From the NCBI RefSeq assembly GCF_007997015.1, contig NZ_VOSM01000014.1, forward strand, positions 1 through 64,000: 64,000 nt of DNA. Reading direction: 5' to 3'. This stretch comes from Lujinxingia vulgaris (lineage in GTDB: Bacteria; Myxococcota_A; Bradymonadia; Bradymonadales; Bradymonadaceae). Each line of letters starts with the position of its first letter. Position 1 is the first letter of the stretch. Position numbers and translations under genes: made by a program. Below the pieces are notes generated by a model. The model searched no databases. It worked only from the letters and a program-made list of their open reading frames with translations, and was not told the DNA's origin. This document shows positions 1-14,258 of this stretch, one piece after another.

Positions 1-153
1 GCCGGACGCATCATGGCGGCGGTCGCCTCGCTTGGCGGCCACATCAAAAACAATGGCCCGGCGGGCTGGCAGGTGCTCGGCCGAGGCTGGGCTCATTTGC
101 TGGAGTTGGAGCAAGGGTTTTTGATCGCGAGGCAAATGATGGATGAGATGTGA
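1..153 (+). CDS. IS4-type transposase, C-terminal fragment (cut by window edge)
   Basis: The frame is open from base 1 to a TGA at 151-153 and gives about 50 residues. They contain GGHIKNNGPAGWQVLGRG, which matches the conserved C-terminal tail of Tn5/IS4-family DDE transposases. This tail follows the catalytic core, so the active-site residues lie outside the window. The stop is followed within about 130 bp by the tandem array at 286-900, and I could not identify the right terminal inverted repeat. The element may be intact or a remnant, since only the end is visible. It explains one edge of the region but says nothing about the genes to its right. Confidence 0.75.
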   Translation, partial: AGRIMAAVASLGGHIKNNGPAGWQVLGRGWAHLLELEQGFLIARQMMDEM

Positions 154-285
154 TCAATCATGAGGGGGGAGTGAGGTCGGAGTGCTTCAGACCAACCTGG
201 GGGAACTCGTGTGCTCACATGTTTGGTCGGGTGCCCCCGCGTGGTGGGTTAGCGAGGCTGTCGGCGGTGAGTTGGAGTCGTTGAA

Positions 286-900
286 GGGCCTCTGGGAGGT
301 TGTCTGGGGAGATCGGGACTACTTCGAGCAACCTCTGGGAGGTGGATTGGAAAGGTCGGGATCATCCCGAGGGACCTCTGGGAGGTAGAAAAAATGGTTG
401 AGACCATGCTGAGAGACCTCTGGGAGGTTGTCTGAAGAGGATGAGACCATCTTGAGGGACCTCCGAGAGGTGGAAAAAATGGTTGAGACCATCCCGATGG
501 ACCTCTGAGAGGTGGAAAAAATGGTTGAGACCATCCCGAAGGACCTCTGGGAGGTTGTCTGAAGTGGTTGGGACCATCTTGAGGGACCTCCGGGAGGTTG
601 AAATTTTGGTCTGGCGTACGCGGAAGGACCTCTGGGAGGTGGTTGGGAATGGTCTGGCGTACTCGGAAGGACCTCTGGGAGGTGGTTGGGAATGGTCTGG
701 CGTACTCGGAAGGACCACTGGGAGGTGGTTGAGAATGGTCTGGCGTACGCGGAAAGACCTCTGGGAGGTGGAAATTTTGGTCTGGCGTAGGCGGAAGGAC
801 CACTGGGAGGTGGTTGGGAATGGTCTGGCGTACGCGGGAGGACCACTGGGAGGTGGTTGGAAATGGTCTGGCGTATGCGGACGGGCCTCTGGGAGGTGTG
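286..900. repeat. Repeat array A: 15 palindromic sites at 42-43 bp period
   Basis: Fifteen copies of a 13-bp core, consensus ACCTCTGGGAGGT, end at 300, 343, 386, 428, 471, 513, 555, 598, 640, 683, 726, 769, 811, 854 and 897, so every step is 42 or 43 bp. The core is an inverted repeat, ACCTC-N3-GAGGT; three copies carry ACCAC on the left. Linkers are also repeated, with GGTCTGGCGTAC in the right half and GGTTGAGACCAT in the left half. The array lies between the transposase end and the 3' end of the hybrid kinase. The ORFs across it are repeat artefacts and are not called. Confidence 0.9.
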
Positions 901-928
901 TTAGGGCGCGGGGCCCTGGTCAAAAGGC

Positions 929-6553
<5,625 letters not shown>

Positions 6554-7163
6554 ACGACGTGGCCGGGGCGAAACGAGGTGGTGAGCGGGGGAGAGGCTGC
6601 GGGAGGCGGGGCGCCGAGCGAAGGTCCGGGGCCCCGGGTTGTTGAGGTTGGTACAGGGCGCGGGAGGAGCGCCGGAGGTTGGTGAGGGGCTTATAACATT
6701 GCGCCGCTAAAGGGTTTGTAACGGTTTGTTCGGGTTGGTTCAAGTCGGGTGGGGCGCGTTGTGGTTGTGGGGCGCCGGGGTTTGCGGGGTGGGGAGGTTC
6801 GTGTGGGCGTTGGGTGGCGAGCGCCCCGGGACGACGCTGACGGCGCCGCCCTGGATGCGGTCGGGTTGGGGGGGGAAGCGGGAGTGAGTGCGTTCAGCTA
6901 CGGGCCCTGTTGAGCGAAGGGAGAAGTGCTTGAAGGCGGCAGCGTTCTGACGTAGAAAGTCCGCTCAGGTCTACGCTGTGAGCGAACGTCGATGTTGCGC
7001 GTGATACGTGGAAAGCACCTCGAAGTGCGTTAGAAGCCGGGATGATGCTGAGGCATCGCCTGCGCCGGGTATGTTGCATCGAGATGTTCTCTGTGGGGCG
7101 TTCATGGATGCCGACGTCGGCTCAACGCGTAGTGACGTCACGCCGGATACAATGGGAGAGCTC
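6554..7163. other. 610-bp intergenic region with a dispersed GC-rich repeat
   Basis: This lies between the divergently transcribed hybrid kinase and the lipoprotein gene and should hold both promoters. About 6,745-6,850 carries a copy of the dispersed repeat marked by GGGCGCCGGGGTTTGCGGGG followed by GCGAGCGCCCC. No credible small gene is visible in the rest. Confidence 0.5.
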
Positions 7164-8003
7164 ATGTCTCGAAACTATCGTTTGATTGTTGGTCGTGTGG
7201 TTACGCTGCTTGCACTGGTCATTGGACTGTCTTGCGGCGGCGACGAGCCGGATGGCACTGTTGCCGATGCTGGTGATGATGCCGGGGGAAATGGTGATGT
7301 GTCGGATGCGTCGGATGCGTCGGATGCAAGCGAGCGGGAAGGGTACACCTGGCGGAAAAGCTCGGTGAAGGTTGAGGTGCGCCCCGACGATGATGCCGCT
7401 GTGAACGGAAATATGGAGGTCGACCCGGCCGAGGTTGACGTGACCTTCTACGCAGAGTTTGCGCTGCGGCCCGATGAGGACTCCAGTGAAGATGAGGAGA
7501 TTCCGGTCGAAGACGGCACGGTGCTCGTGGGCGTTGGTGATGTGGGAGCGTCGGCTGACGAGGACTTTGAATGGATCGAGCTCACCCATCAGGGCGACGG
7601 TACGTACACCGGCTCTGATCAGGGGTTGGCTGCCGTCTATCGGATGAAGATGGAAGCGCCCGGGGTCACCTCGTCCACCAACACCACCGAGTCGATTCCT
7701 TTCGCTCGGATTCTGTCGCCGGTTGACGGAGACTCCTACCCGCGCAGTCAGGACCTTGCGATCGCGTTTGAACCGATCGAACAGGGGATCATGGTCGAGG
7801 CGCTGCTCGATGGTCGCATGCTCTCCCGCGCCAGCAGCGTTGCTGACCAGGAGGAGCTTGCGATTTCGTCGGCGTGGTTAGAGCGCGGTACGAGCCCGAA
7901 AGTTGGCATTAAGCGCGTTGCCGGTGAGGTAAGTGTTGGTAGCGCGGGCGCGTCCGGGATCGTCATTGAGATGTATCGGGAAGTGGATGTGACGATCGAG
8001 TGA
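7164..8003 (+). CDS. Secreted lipoprotein of unknown function
   Basis: This encodes 279 residues. The N-terminus is a basic stretch, a hydrophobic segment (VVTLLALVIG) and a lipobox LSC, so the mature protein should begin at the Cys and be lipid-anchored. A low-complexity acidic Asp/Ser linker with the repeated DNA triplets of SDASDASDAS follows, then a soluble domain of about 220 residues that I do not recognise. It contains a stretch around ARILSPVDGDSYPRSQDL that resembles Ig-like or fibronectin-like surface modules. I chose the ATG at 7164 because GGGAGAG lies just upstream and the signal peptide starts there; an in-frame ATG at 7008 would place 52 atypical residues before it. Confidence 0.75.
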   Translation: MSRNYRLIVGRVVTLLALVIGLSCGGDEPDGTVADAGDDAGGNGDVSDASDASDASEREGYTWRKSSVKVEVRPDDDAAVNGNMEVDPAEVDVTFYAEFALRPDEDSSEDEEIPVEDGTVLVGVGDVGASADEDFEWIELTHQGDGTYTGSDQGLAAVYRMKMEAPGVTSSTNTTESIPFARILSPVDGDSYPRSQDLAIAFEPIEQGIMVEALLDGRMLSRASSVADQEELAISSAWLERGTSPKVGIKRVAGEVSVGSAGASGIVIEMYREVDVTIE

Positions 8004-8017
8004 TGTTCGGGTTGGGG

Positions 8018-8250
8018 GGGGCGGTTTGCGGGGTGGGTCGATTCGTGTGGGTGCCGAGCGCCCCAGGACGACGCTGGCTGCGTCGCTGCGTCCTCGCGGT
8101 GGCGCTGCCACAGCTTCGTCCTGGCTCCTTGCCATCGCAGCCCTGGATGCGCTCGGGTGGGTCGATGTGCGTTGTGGTTGTGTGGTTTTGTGGTTGTGTG
8201 GTTGTGGGGCGCCGGGGTTTGCGGGGAGGGTCGATTCGTGTGGGTGGTGA
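8018..8250 (+). repeat. Two copies of the dispersed GC-rich repeat
   Basis: The segments at about 8,020-8,095 and 8,165-8,245 both contain GGTTTGCGGGG followed by GGGTCGATTCGTGTGGGTG. The second is preceded by GTGGTTGTGTGGTT tracts and GGGGCGCCGG. Related copies lie at about 6,745-6,850 on this strand and 51,120-51,310 on the other strand. The short ORFs that cross it look like repeat artefacts. Confidence 0.65.
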
Positions 8251-8280
8251 GGGGAGGGCGCGAGCTGAGTGGTGGGGCTC

Positions 8281-8580
8281 GGGTGTCGAGAACGTGAGGT
8301 AAGCGCGCCGAGTCGTGGGACTCGGGCGTCGAGAACGTGAGGTAAGGGGGCTGAGTTGCGGATCTTGGCGTCGAGAACGTGAGGTAAGGGGGCTGAGCTG
8401 TGGGACTCGGGTGTCGAGAAGGGCAACTAAGGGGGGCTGAGTTGCGGCTCTGGGTATCGAGAACGCCAGCTAAGGGGGCTGAGTTGTAGGACTCGGGTGT
8501 CGAGAACGTGAGGTAAGAGAGCTGAGTTTTGGATCTGGGCGTCGAGATTGTGAGCTAAGGGCGCGGCGAGCTAAGGTCTG
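8281..8580 (+). repeat. Repeat array B, copy 1 (about 7 units, 42-43 bp period)
   Basis: Units have the core TAAGGGGGCTGAG and a second block GATCTGGGTGTCGAGA. The T of each TAAG core is at 8300, 8343, 8385, 8428, 8471, 8514 and 8556, so the steps are 43, 42, 43, 43, 43 and 42 bp. A partial extra core ends the array at 8572. It lies upstream of the RhuM-family gene. Two further arrays of this family are at 29,811-30,152 and 46,254-46,600. Confidence 0.9.
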
Positions 8581-8661
8581 GGGTTCTGTGGCGTCGCGGT
8601 CGTTCGCGGCGATGGCGCGAGCGTGACACGGCACGTTTCGACTTTTTGACGAGGTGACACC

Positions 8662-9666
8662 ATGAGCGACCACACACCTGCCGAGCTTATTTTCTACGAG
8701 ACGGCTGAGGGCAAGGTGCGCGTTGAGGTTCATCATGAGGATGAGACCTTCTGGCTCAGCATCAACCAGATGGCGGCATTATTCGGGGTGGATAAGTCCG
8801 GGGTCAGCCGCCACTTAAAAAACATTTTTGAAAGCGGTGAACTGATGAAAGAGGCAGTTGTTGCAAAATTTGCAACAACTGCCGACGACGGCAAAACCTA
8901 CCAGGTGGATTACTACAACCTCGACGCGATCATCTCCGTCGGTTACCGCGTCAACAGCTCGCAGGCGACCCGCTTCCGCATCTGGGCGACGAACACTCTG
9001 CGAGAATTCATTGTCAAGGGCTTTGTGCTTGATGATGAGCGTCTCAAGCTCAACAAGCGCTTCGGTAAGGACTACTTCGACGAGCTGCTGGAGCGGATTC
9101 GGGAGATCCGGGCCAGTGAGCGGCGTTTTTATCTAAAAATCACCGACATCTACGAGCAATGCAGCGTCGACTACGATAAGAACGCGGCGATGACGAAGAC
9201 CTTTTTCAAAACGGTGCAGAACAAGCTGCACTGGGCGGTCACCGGCAAGACAGCCGCCGAGATCATCGCTGAGCGCGCCGACGCCGACAAACCCTCGATG
9301 GGGCTTACCACCTGGAAGAACGCGCCGGAGGGCAAAGTCATCAAAAAGGATGTGAGCGTCGCGAAAAACTACCTGATTGAGACCGAAATCAAAGAGTTGG
9401 AGCGCATCGTCTCCATGTACCTCGACTACGCCGAGAACCAGGCTGCCCGCCAGCGGCCGATGAAGATGGCCGACTGGATCAAGAAGCTCGACGCCTTCCT
9501 GGAGTTTAATGAGTACGAGGTTTTGACCAACGCGGGGAAAGTGTCCGCCCGAGTCGCAAAAGCGCTGGCCGAGGAGGAGTATTCGAAGTTCCGGGTCCGG
9601 CAGGATCGGGAGTTTGAGAGCGACTTTGAGCGCGAGGTAAAGCGGGTACGGGGGAAGGGGGATTGA
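8662..9666 (+). CDS. RhuM-family virulence-type protein
   Basis: This is a 334-residue protein matching the RhuM family (COG3943). It opens with a KilA-N/Bro-like DNA-binding segment (WLSINQMAALFGVDKSGVSR, then HLKNIF) and continues with the family hallmark RVNSSQATRFRIWATNTLREF. The C-terminal half is helical and charged. RhuM was named from a Salmonella pathogenicity island, but its molecular role is not established. Such genes are common in mobile islands and next to restriction systems. The start ATG has AGGTGA close upstream. The length fits the family, and no frameshift is apparent. It follows repeat array B and precedes a gene fragment, which suggests a site of frequent insertion. Confidence 0.85.
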   Translation: MSDHTPAELIFYETAEGKVRVEVHHEDETFWLSINQMAALFGVDKSGVSRHLKNIFESGELMKEAVVAKFATTADDGKTYQVDYYNLDAIISVGYRVNSSQATRFRIWATNTLREFIVKGFVLDDERLKLNKRFGKDYFDELLERIREIRASERRFYLKITDIYEQCSVDYDKNAAMTKTFFKTVQNKLHWAVTGKTAAEIIAERADADKPSMGLTTWKNAPEGKVIKKDVSVAKNYLIETEIKELERIVSMYLDYAENQAARQRPMKMADWIKKLDAFLEFNEYEVLTNAGKVSARVAKALAEEEYSKFRVRQDREFESDFEREVKRVRGKGD

Positions 9667-9690
9667 GCGGGCGGGGGCTGGTCGAGCTTG

Positions 9691-9828
9691 AGTCCGCACA
9701 CCCTCGACGCCAGCTACCTGAGCAGCAGCGCCTATCGGCTCACACAGCAACACGCCCATCCGCAGTGGTCCGACCACGTTCGCGAAACACTCGATGACCT
9801 TCGAGAGAGACTCCGCCATGGCATTTAG
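9691..9828 (+). pseudogene. Fragment of a DUF262-type gene
   Basis: A 37-bp stretch at 9702-9738 is identical, but for one base, to 13556-13592 inside the DUF262 gene of the restriction cassette. Both encode LDASYLSSSAYR in frame. The fragment then continues about 30 codons of different sequence to a TAG at 9826-9828. There is no start codon or N-terminal part. It reads as the truncated tail of a paralogous gene, or a recombination scar. The last bases overlap the start of the next gene. Confidence 0.6.
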
Positions 9829-10507
9829 TCGAAGCACCATGCTCAGCGAACGCTCCGACGAAGCGTCGCTGACCCGCGATATGGTGGGGATCGGAATGAA
9901 CTTCGCCGGCGACGCCAACCGCGATGCGCCGATCGAGGAGACGCTCGTGCTCGCCACGGCGCTCGGGATGGAGGGCCACGACTTTCGCGTGTTGGCGGTG
10001 CTCACGACCTGGATGGATGTCCACCAAAAACACATCAACGTCGACCGCCTCGCGCGATGCGTTGCCGAACATCCCTCCGAGCGCGTGCTCGCCTACTGGG
10101 CGGCCGTTTCGACGTGGCTCAAAAAGGACCGTCGCTTCGCCAGATTCGCAAAGCTCTATCAGGGGCCTCCGCTCGATCTCTTGCCCGTAGGGACCGACTT
10201 CCAAATTGCGCGCCGCGGAGAAGACGCGCGCTTTGAAGGTTCGCCGCTGCGCGTCCCCGCCGGCACCCTGCGAGACCGTGTCGCCGACGTGCTCTCTCCC
10301 GAGGCGCTGGTCCGTCAGCACGCCGGCTACCGAAACCGTGTGCGGATGGGACCCTCCTGGCGCGCCGATGTGTGGACAGTGCTTGAGCGCGACCCCGAGC
10401 TGAGCGCGGCCGAGGCGGCGCGACGCGCGGGATGCTCGTTTGCTACGGCGTGGCGGGTGGTTGAGGATTTTCGGGTGTTGCGGGGTGGCGAGGTGGGGTT
10501 GGGGTAG
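9818..10507 (+). CDS. Unknown protein with C-terminal helix-turn-helix
   Basis: This encodes 229 residues. No family is recognised with certainty. The N-terminal two thirds are mixed alpha-helical, with a tract EETLVLATALGMEGHDFRVL. The last 60 residues (about 170-225) look like a winged-helix or helix-turn-helix module: RMGPSWRADVWTVLER, then DPELSAAEAARRAGCSFATA. Similar modules occur in hypothetical proteins that accompany nucleotidyltransferase-type toxins, but no such partner remains here. The start ATG at 9818 was preferred over 9794 because CGAGAGAGA sits about 8 bases upstream. It converges on the PIN gene 23 bp downstream. A role in DNA binding is inference. Confidence 0.55.
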   Translation: MAFSRSTMLSERSDEASLTRDMVGIGMNFAGDANRDAPIEETLVLATALGMEGHDFRVLAVLTTWMDVHQKHINVDRLARCVAEHPSERVLAYWAAVSTWLKKDRRFARFAKLYQGPPLDLLPVGTDFQIARRGEDARFEGSPLRVPAGTLRDRVADVLSPEALVRQHAGYRNRVRMGPSWRADVWTVLERDPELSAAEAARRAGCSFATAWRVVEDFRVLRGGEVGLG

Positions 10508-10530
10508 GTGCGGCAACACCAGCCTCGACT

Positions 10531-10983
10531 TCACGCTGACCCAGCAGAGGATGGGTCGATATACTTCACCTTAAGCAAAGCCGGATCGAGGTGATCGAAA
10601 TCTTTATCCGTCGTCAGCAACACCGCGTTTGCAGCCCGGGCGCATGCGGCAATCCAGAGGTCATTCTTCCCCATGTTGCGTGCGCCCGTGGGGTGGCGCT
10701 GGGAGTAGAGGTCGATCTCCACATAGGCATCCAGCACCGCCGGTTGGTGGATGTCTACCGTGACCAGGTTGTTTAGGGCTTGGTCGAGCGCCGCGAGTTT
10801 CGCGGCACCCCAACCATTGCGACTCGCCAAAACGCGAACTTCACCATGGGTGACGATCGAGATGGCCGGGCGCACCTTCGAGCTTCGAAGCCCGAATTGG
10901 TTGTCGATGAACCTGGCGAGCGTGTTTCCGCGTACCAACGTCAGGACGATGTTGGTGTCCAGCACGTAGAAGGGGTCGCTCAT
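10531..10983 (-). CDS. PIN-domain ribonuclease toxin, VapC-like
   Basis: This encodes 150 residues covering a single PIN domain. The acidic metal-binding residues are visible: LDTNIV at 8-13, GEV near 47-49, the NDLW motif near 106-109, and TTDKDF near 124-129. PIN toxins of this type cut RNA with Mg2+ and are held inactive by a neighbouring antitoxin. The upstream gene overlaps it by four bases (ATGA), which implies translational coupling. The length is normal for VapC. What is unusual is the partner: it is over 300 residues rather than the usual 70-100. The toxin call is strong by family, but activity is not shown. Confidence 0.85.
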   Translation of the reverse strand: MSDPFYVLDTNIVLTLVRGNTLARFIDNQFGLRSSKVRPAISIVTHGEVRVLASRNGWGAAKLAALDQALNNLVTVDIHQPAVLDAYVEIDLYSQRHPTGARNMGKNDLWIAACARAANAVLLTTDKDFDHLDPALLKVKYIDPSSAGSA

Positions 10984-11924
10984 TCGATAGCCTGCAGCGC
11001 TTTGAGGAGCTCCTCTTCACTCTCATCGCCCGGCCAGGTGCCAAAGAATGCGGACACGCCCGAGGACGCATCCTGCGGCACCATCTGCATAACAGGCACG
11101 TTTCGCAGTGCTACCGGTGCGGCTTCGAATACGCTGTCACCCTCGCTCGCGGCAGCGAGTGATTCGACATCCAGCTTTAGCAGCCGTCCCGACGGGCGGT
11201 AGTGCGCGATGCCTGAAACGACGACGCGCTGGCCAAAGAGCTCTTTAAGAGTCTCCGAGTTTGGGGAGTCCAGCCGCGCGGAGATGCGGGTGCCATCTTT
11301 CAACATCAGTGTGAGGTCGGCGCGGGATGCGGAAATGGTGTCGAGGGTCCCCACCACGCGGGCCGCCCGAGGCGCGGGCGTTTCATCACGACGCATCTCC
11401 ATCATCGGCACGTCCGAGGGCATGATCACGAGCGGCCCTGCTCGCCGCTGCAACCCTTCGAGCTGAAGGCCCTCCATGCCCGCACCGGAGAGCTTTGCGA
11501 ATCTCACACAGGTGTCGAGTAACGCGCGGTCCGCCACAATATCGTCGGGGTCGCGCTCCATCACGGCTTCCAAAACTTCCCCAAAAAGATCGATGGCGCT
11601 GCGCTCCTGAAGGTCGTCTTCGCGTTCGTCGAAAAGGGCGCCCTGCGCGTTATCGCCGAATATCGCGGCTTCGACTTCCCTCAAGGTTGGCGCTTCGATC
11701 GAGATGAGCGTTGAGCCCGCGCTGAGCCCCGTCACATCGATCGCGCAGGCCGCATCAAGCCAGGCGGGGCGCGGTCCTTTTCGGACGCTCTCACCCTCCA
11801 CAGCGAAGCGTGTGGCCTGGCGCGCACCTTCCAACAACGCGCCGACCGCCTCTTGAAGGGTCGCCGCCGATACGCGCACCTCGTCTTTCGCTCCGCCCAT
11901 CAACCTCAGGTGATGTTTGTTCAT
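10980..11924 (-). CDS. Large partner protein of the PIN toxin, putative antitoxin
   Basis: This encodes 314 residues. The start ATG has AAGGAGG five bases upstream and is much better than an in-frame start at 12146. The stop overlaps the PIN gene start by four bases. The sequence has no classical antitoxin DNA-binding fold that I can name. The N-terminal part has helix-rich tracts (SAATLQEAVGALLEGARQAT). The central part has an acidic helix, and about 200-275 is beta-rich with ARVVGTLDTISASRADLTLM. By position it should neutralise or regulate the PIN protein. Its size could mean that it is instead a sensor that releases the toxin under some condition. The function is inferred from coupling alone. 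Confidence 0.7.
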   Translation of the reverse strand: MNKHHLRLMGGAKDEVRVSAATLQEAVGALLEGARQATRFAVEGESVRKGPRPAWLDAACAIDVTGLSAGSTLISIEAPTLREVEAAIFGDNAQGALFDEREDDLQERSAIDLFGEVLEAVMERDPDDIVADRALLDTCVRFAKLSGAGMEGLQLEGLQRRAGPLVIMPSDVPMMEMRRDETPAPRAARVVGTLDTISASRADLTLMLKDGTRISARLDSPNSETLKELFGQRVVVSGIAHYRPSGRLLKLDVESLAAASEGDSVFEAAPVALRNVPVMQMVPQDASSGVSAFFGTWPGDESEEELLKALQAIE

Positions 11925-12473
11925 GTATGCCTCCTTGCGATGCCACCGCCTGCGGGACGCGTCTCTGGCACGAACCCTTCGCCGATCAAATAGAAACGCG
12001 CCTGGCGAGCTGACTATGCCACGGGATGGGGGCCGGCCGCACCCCGGCAAAGAACTCTCGCCAATGCTCGGTTGGGCTTCGGTGTTGTCCGGAATCGGAC
12101 CGTTGCACCATCGGGGCAACACGCACTTTTGAGGCAACGCCTCCACTCGCCCGACACGCGCACCCCACGGCCAAATCTCTTATCCATCCCCATCGCCCCA
12201 CAACTTCCCCGCTGGGCAGCCCGTCGCCACTCTGGTAAAGACTTGTATCTAAGTTCGGCGTAGTAGCCACCACACCACGCACGTTTCGGGGAGTTTTCTC
12301 GCGCATTGAGCCTCATGATCGGACGCGACGGGCAACGCCCTCGTCTTTCGCGATTCGGGCGCAGAGCCGGCAGGTTGACGCGTGGTCCTCTCTTATAGCG
12401 GTCTCGGCAGGTACGGGTGCTCATGCAACCCCTGCCGCACCGAACCTTGCGCAACTCTTGTTGAGGAGATGAT
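11925..12473. other. 549-bp divergent intergenic region
   Basis: This separates the PIN/partner operon (minus) from the DUF262 cassette (plus), so both promoters are expected here. Several short ORFs cross it, but none has a Shine-Dalgarno site with recognisable protein. I see no repeat, hairpin or RNA gene that I can support. Confidence 0.4.
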
Positions 12474-14240
12474 TTGAGCTTCCAAACCCCGATTACCATT
12501 CACAAGGCGTTGGAGCGCATTCACCGCCATGACTATGTGTTGCCGGCCATTCAGCGCGAGTTTGTCTGGCGGCCCTCGCAGATTGCGCGTCTCTTCGACA
12601 GCCTGATGCAGGGCTATCCGATCGGCTCGTTCCTCTTCTGGAGCGTCGATCAGGATCACGTGCGCCAGTACAAATTTTACGACTTCGTGCGTGACTACCA
12701 TCAACGCCTGCGCCCGCATTGCCCGCCGATTGAAGTGCCGAACAACCAGTCGGTGGTGGCGGTGCTCGACGGGCAGCAGCGGCTCACGGCGCTCAACATC
12801 GGGCTTCGCGGGAGTCACGCACAAAAAGAGCCGCGCAAGTGGCGGAACAACCCCGACGCCTACCCCGAGAAGCGTCTCTATCTGAACATCGCTGCGAGGG
12901 CGGACGATAATGAGGGGGGCATGCTCTATGACTTTCGTTTTCTGACCGAGGGGCGCGCTCGTCATTCTGAAGGCCACCACTGGTTCCCGGTGTCGCGGAT
13001 TCTCGACCTGGGCCTTGGCCCCGAGCTCTTTCGCTACATTCAGCAGAACGACCTGGCGATGAATGACCACGCCTTTGAGATGCTGGACCGCTTGCACAGG
13101 GTCGTGCATATCGAGCCGCTGATCTCCTATTTTGAAGAAGGCTCCCAGGACCTCGATAAGGTGCTCAACATCTTCATCCGCACCAACAGCGGTGGCACCG
13201 TCCTCTCCTACTCCGACCTGCTGCTCTCGATCGCCACCGCGCAATGGGATACCCGCGACGCGCGCAAGGAGATTCACGGGCTGGTCGACGAGCTCAACGC
13301 CACCCGCTTCGGCTTCTCCCTCTCCAAAGATTTTGTTCTCAAAGCCGGCCTCATGCTCGCTGACATCGGCAGCGTCGGCTTTAAGGTCACGAACTTCAAC
13401 CACGACAATATGGCCGAGCTGGAGCGCCGCTGGAGCGACATCGCCCGTGCGCTCTCGCTGACCGTGCAGCTGGTGGCCGATTTTGGGTTTTCCGGCAAGA
13501 CGCTGAGCGCCGACAACGCGCTATTGCCCATCGCGTATTACCTCTACCAGCGCAACCTCGACGCCAGCTACCTGAGCAGCAGCGCCTACCGGGCGGACCG
13601 CGAAAACATCCGCGGTTGGCTGGTGCGCTCCTTGCTCAAATCAGGCATCTGGGGCAGCGGCCTTGATACGATGCTCACCGCCATCCGCGCGACGTTGCAA
13701 AAGTACGGCACCACGCACTTCCCGATCGATGAGGTCGAGTCCACGATGCGCTCCCGCGGCAAGGCGCTGCGCTTTGAGGCCGAAGAGCTCGAAGATCTGG
13801 TGGATGTCGCCTACGGCGACCGCCGCGCCTTTGCGCTCCTGACGCTGCTCTTTCCCTTCCACGATCTGCGTCACGAGTTTCACGTCGATCACGTCTTCCC
13901 CCGAAGCCGCTTCACCGAACGCCGTCTTGCCAAAGCGGGCATCGCCGCCGCAAAACGCCCCGACTGGAGCGACTGCGCCGACCGCATTGCGAACCTGCAA
14001 CTCCTCGACGGCGTGCTCAACAAAGAGAAAAACGCCGCGCTCCCGCACACCTGGCTCACACGAGCGTTGCCCGAGCCCGACCGCCGCGCCGCCTTCGTGG
14101 AGCGTCATAGGTTGGGCGAGGTCCCGGAGTCGATGGAGGGGTTCATGGATTTTTATGAGGCGCGGAGGGAGAGGTTGTTGGGGAGGTTAAAGGAGGTGTT
14201 GGGGGAGGAGGTTGTTGGGGAGGTGGAGGGGGCGGTGTGA
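12474..14240 (+). CDS. DUF262/HNH protein, GmrSD-type restriction component
   Basis: This encodes 588 residues. The N-terminal DUF262 (ParB-like, GmrS) domain has AIQREFVWRPSQI at about 22-34 and the hallmark DGQQRLT near 98-104, followed by RTNSGGTVLSYSDLLLS. The C-terminal part has a DUF1524-like HNH signature, FHVDHVFPRSRF, with downstream NLQLLDGVLNKEKN. In the GmrSD family DUF262 supplies NTP-dependent function and DUF1524 the nuclease, acting on glucosylated or otherwise modified phage DNA. The start is TTG, supported by AGGAG five bases upstream. It is the first gene of a tight three-gene cassette, with 18 bp to the next start. A fragment of a paralogue lies at 9,691. Confidence 0.85.
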   Translation: MSFQTPITIHKALERIHRHDYVLPAIQREFVWRPSQIARLFDSLMQGYPIGSFLFWSVDQDHVRQYKFYDFVRDYHQRLRPHCPPIEVPNNQSVVAVLDGQQRLTALNIGLRGSHAQKEPRKWRNNPDAYPEKRLYLNIAARADDNEGGMLYDFRFLTEGRARHSEGHHWFPVSRILDLGLGPELFRYIQQNDLAMNDHAFEMLDRLHRVVHIEPLISYFEEGSQDLDKVLNIFIRTNSGGTVLSYSDLLLSIATAQWDTRDARKEIHGLVDELNATRFGFSLSKDFVLKAGLMLADIGSVGFKVTNFNHDNMAELERRWSDIARALSLTVQLVADFGFSGKTLSADNALLPIAYYLYQRNLDASYLSSSAYRADRENIRGWLVRSLLKSGIWGSGLDTMLTAIRATLQKYGTTHFPIDEVESTMRSRGKALRFEAEELEDLVDVAYGDRRAFALLTLLFPFHDLRHEFHVDHVFPRSRFTERRLAKAGIAAAKRPDWSDCADRIANLQLLDGVLNKEKNAALPHTWLTRALPEPDRRAAFVERHRLGEVPESMEGFMDFYEARRERLLGRLKEVLGEEVVGEVEGAV

Positions 14241-14258
14241 ATTTCAAGTTGAACGTAT

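Noticed and set aside
286-900. CRISPR array
   Set aside because: Intervals between the repeats are themselves repeated, the period is too short for usual repeat plus spacer, and no cas gene is present. The ORFs across it are repeat translations.
11986-12499. Minus-strand ORFs upstream of the DUF262 cassette
   Set aside because: No ribosome site or recognisable protein. They run into the DUF262 start or into the better-supported partner gene start.
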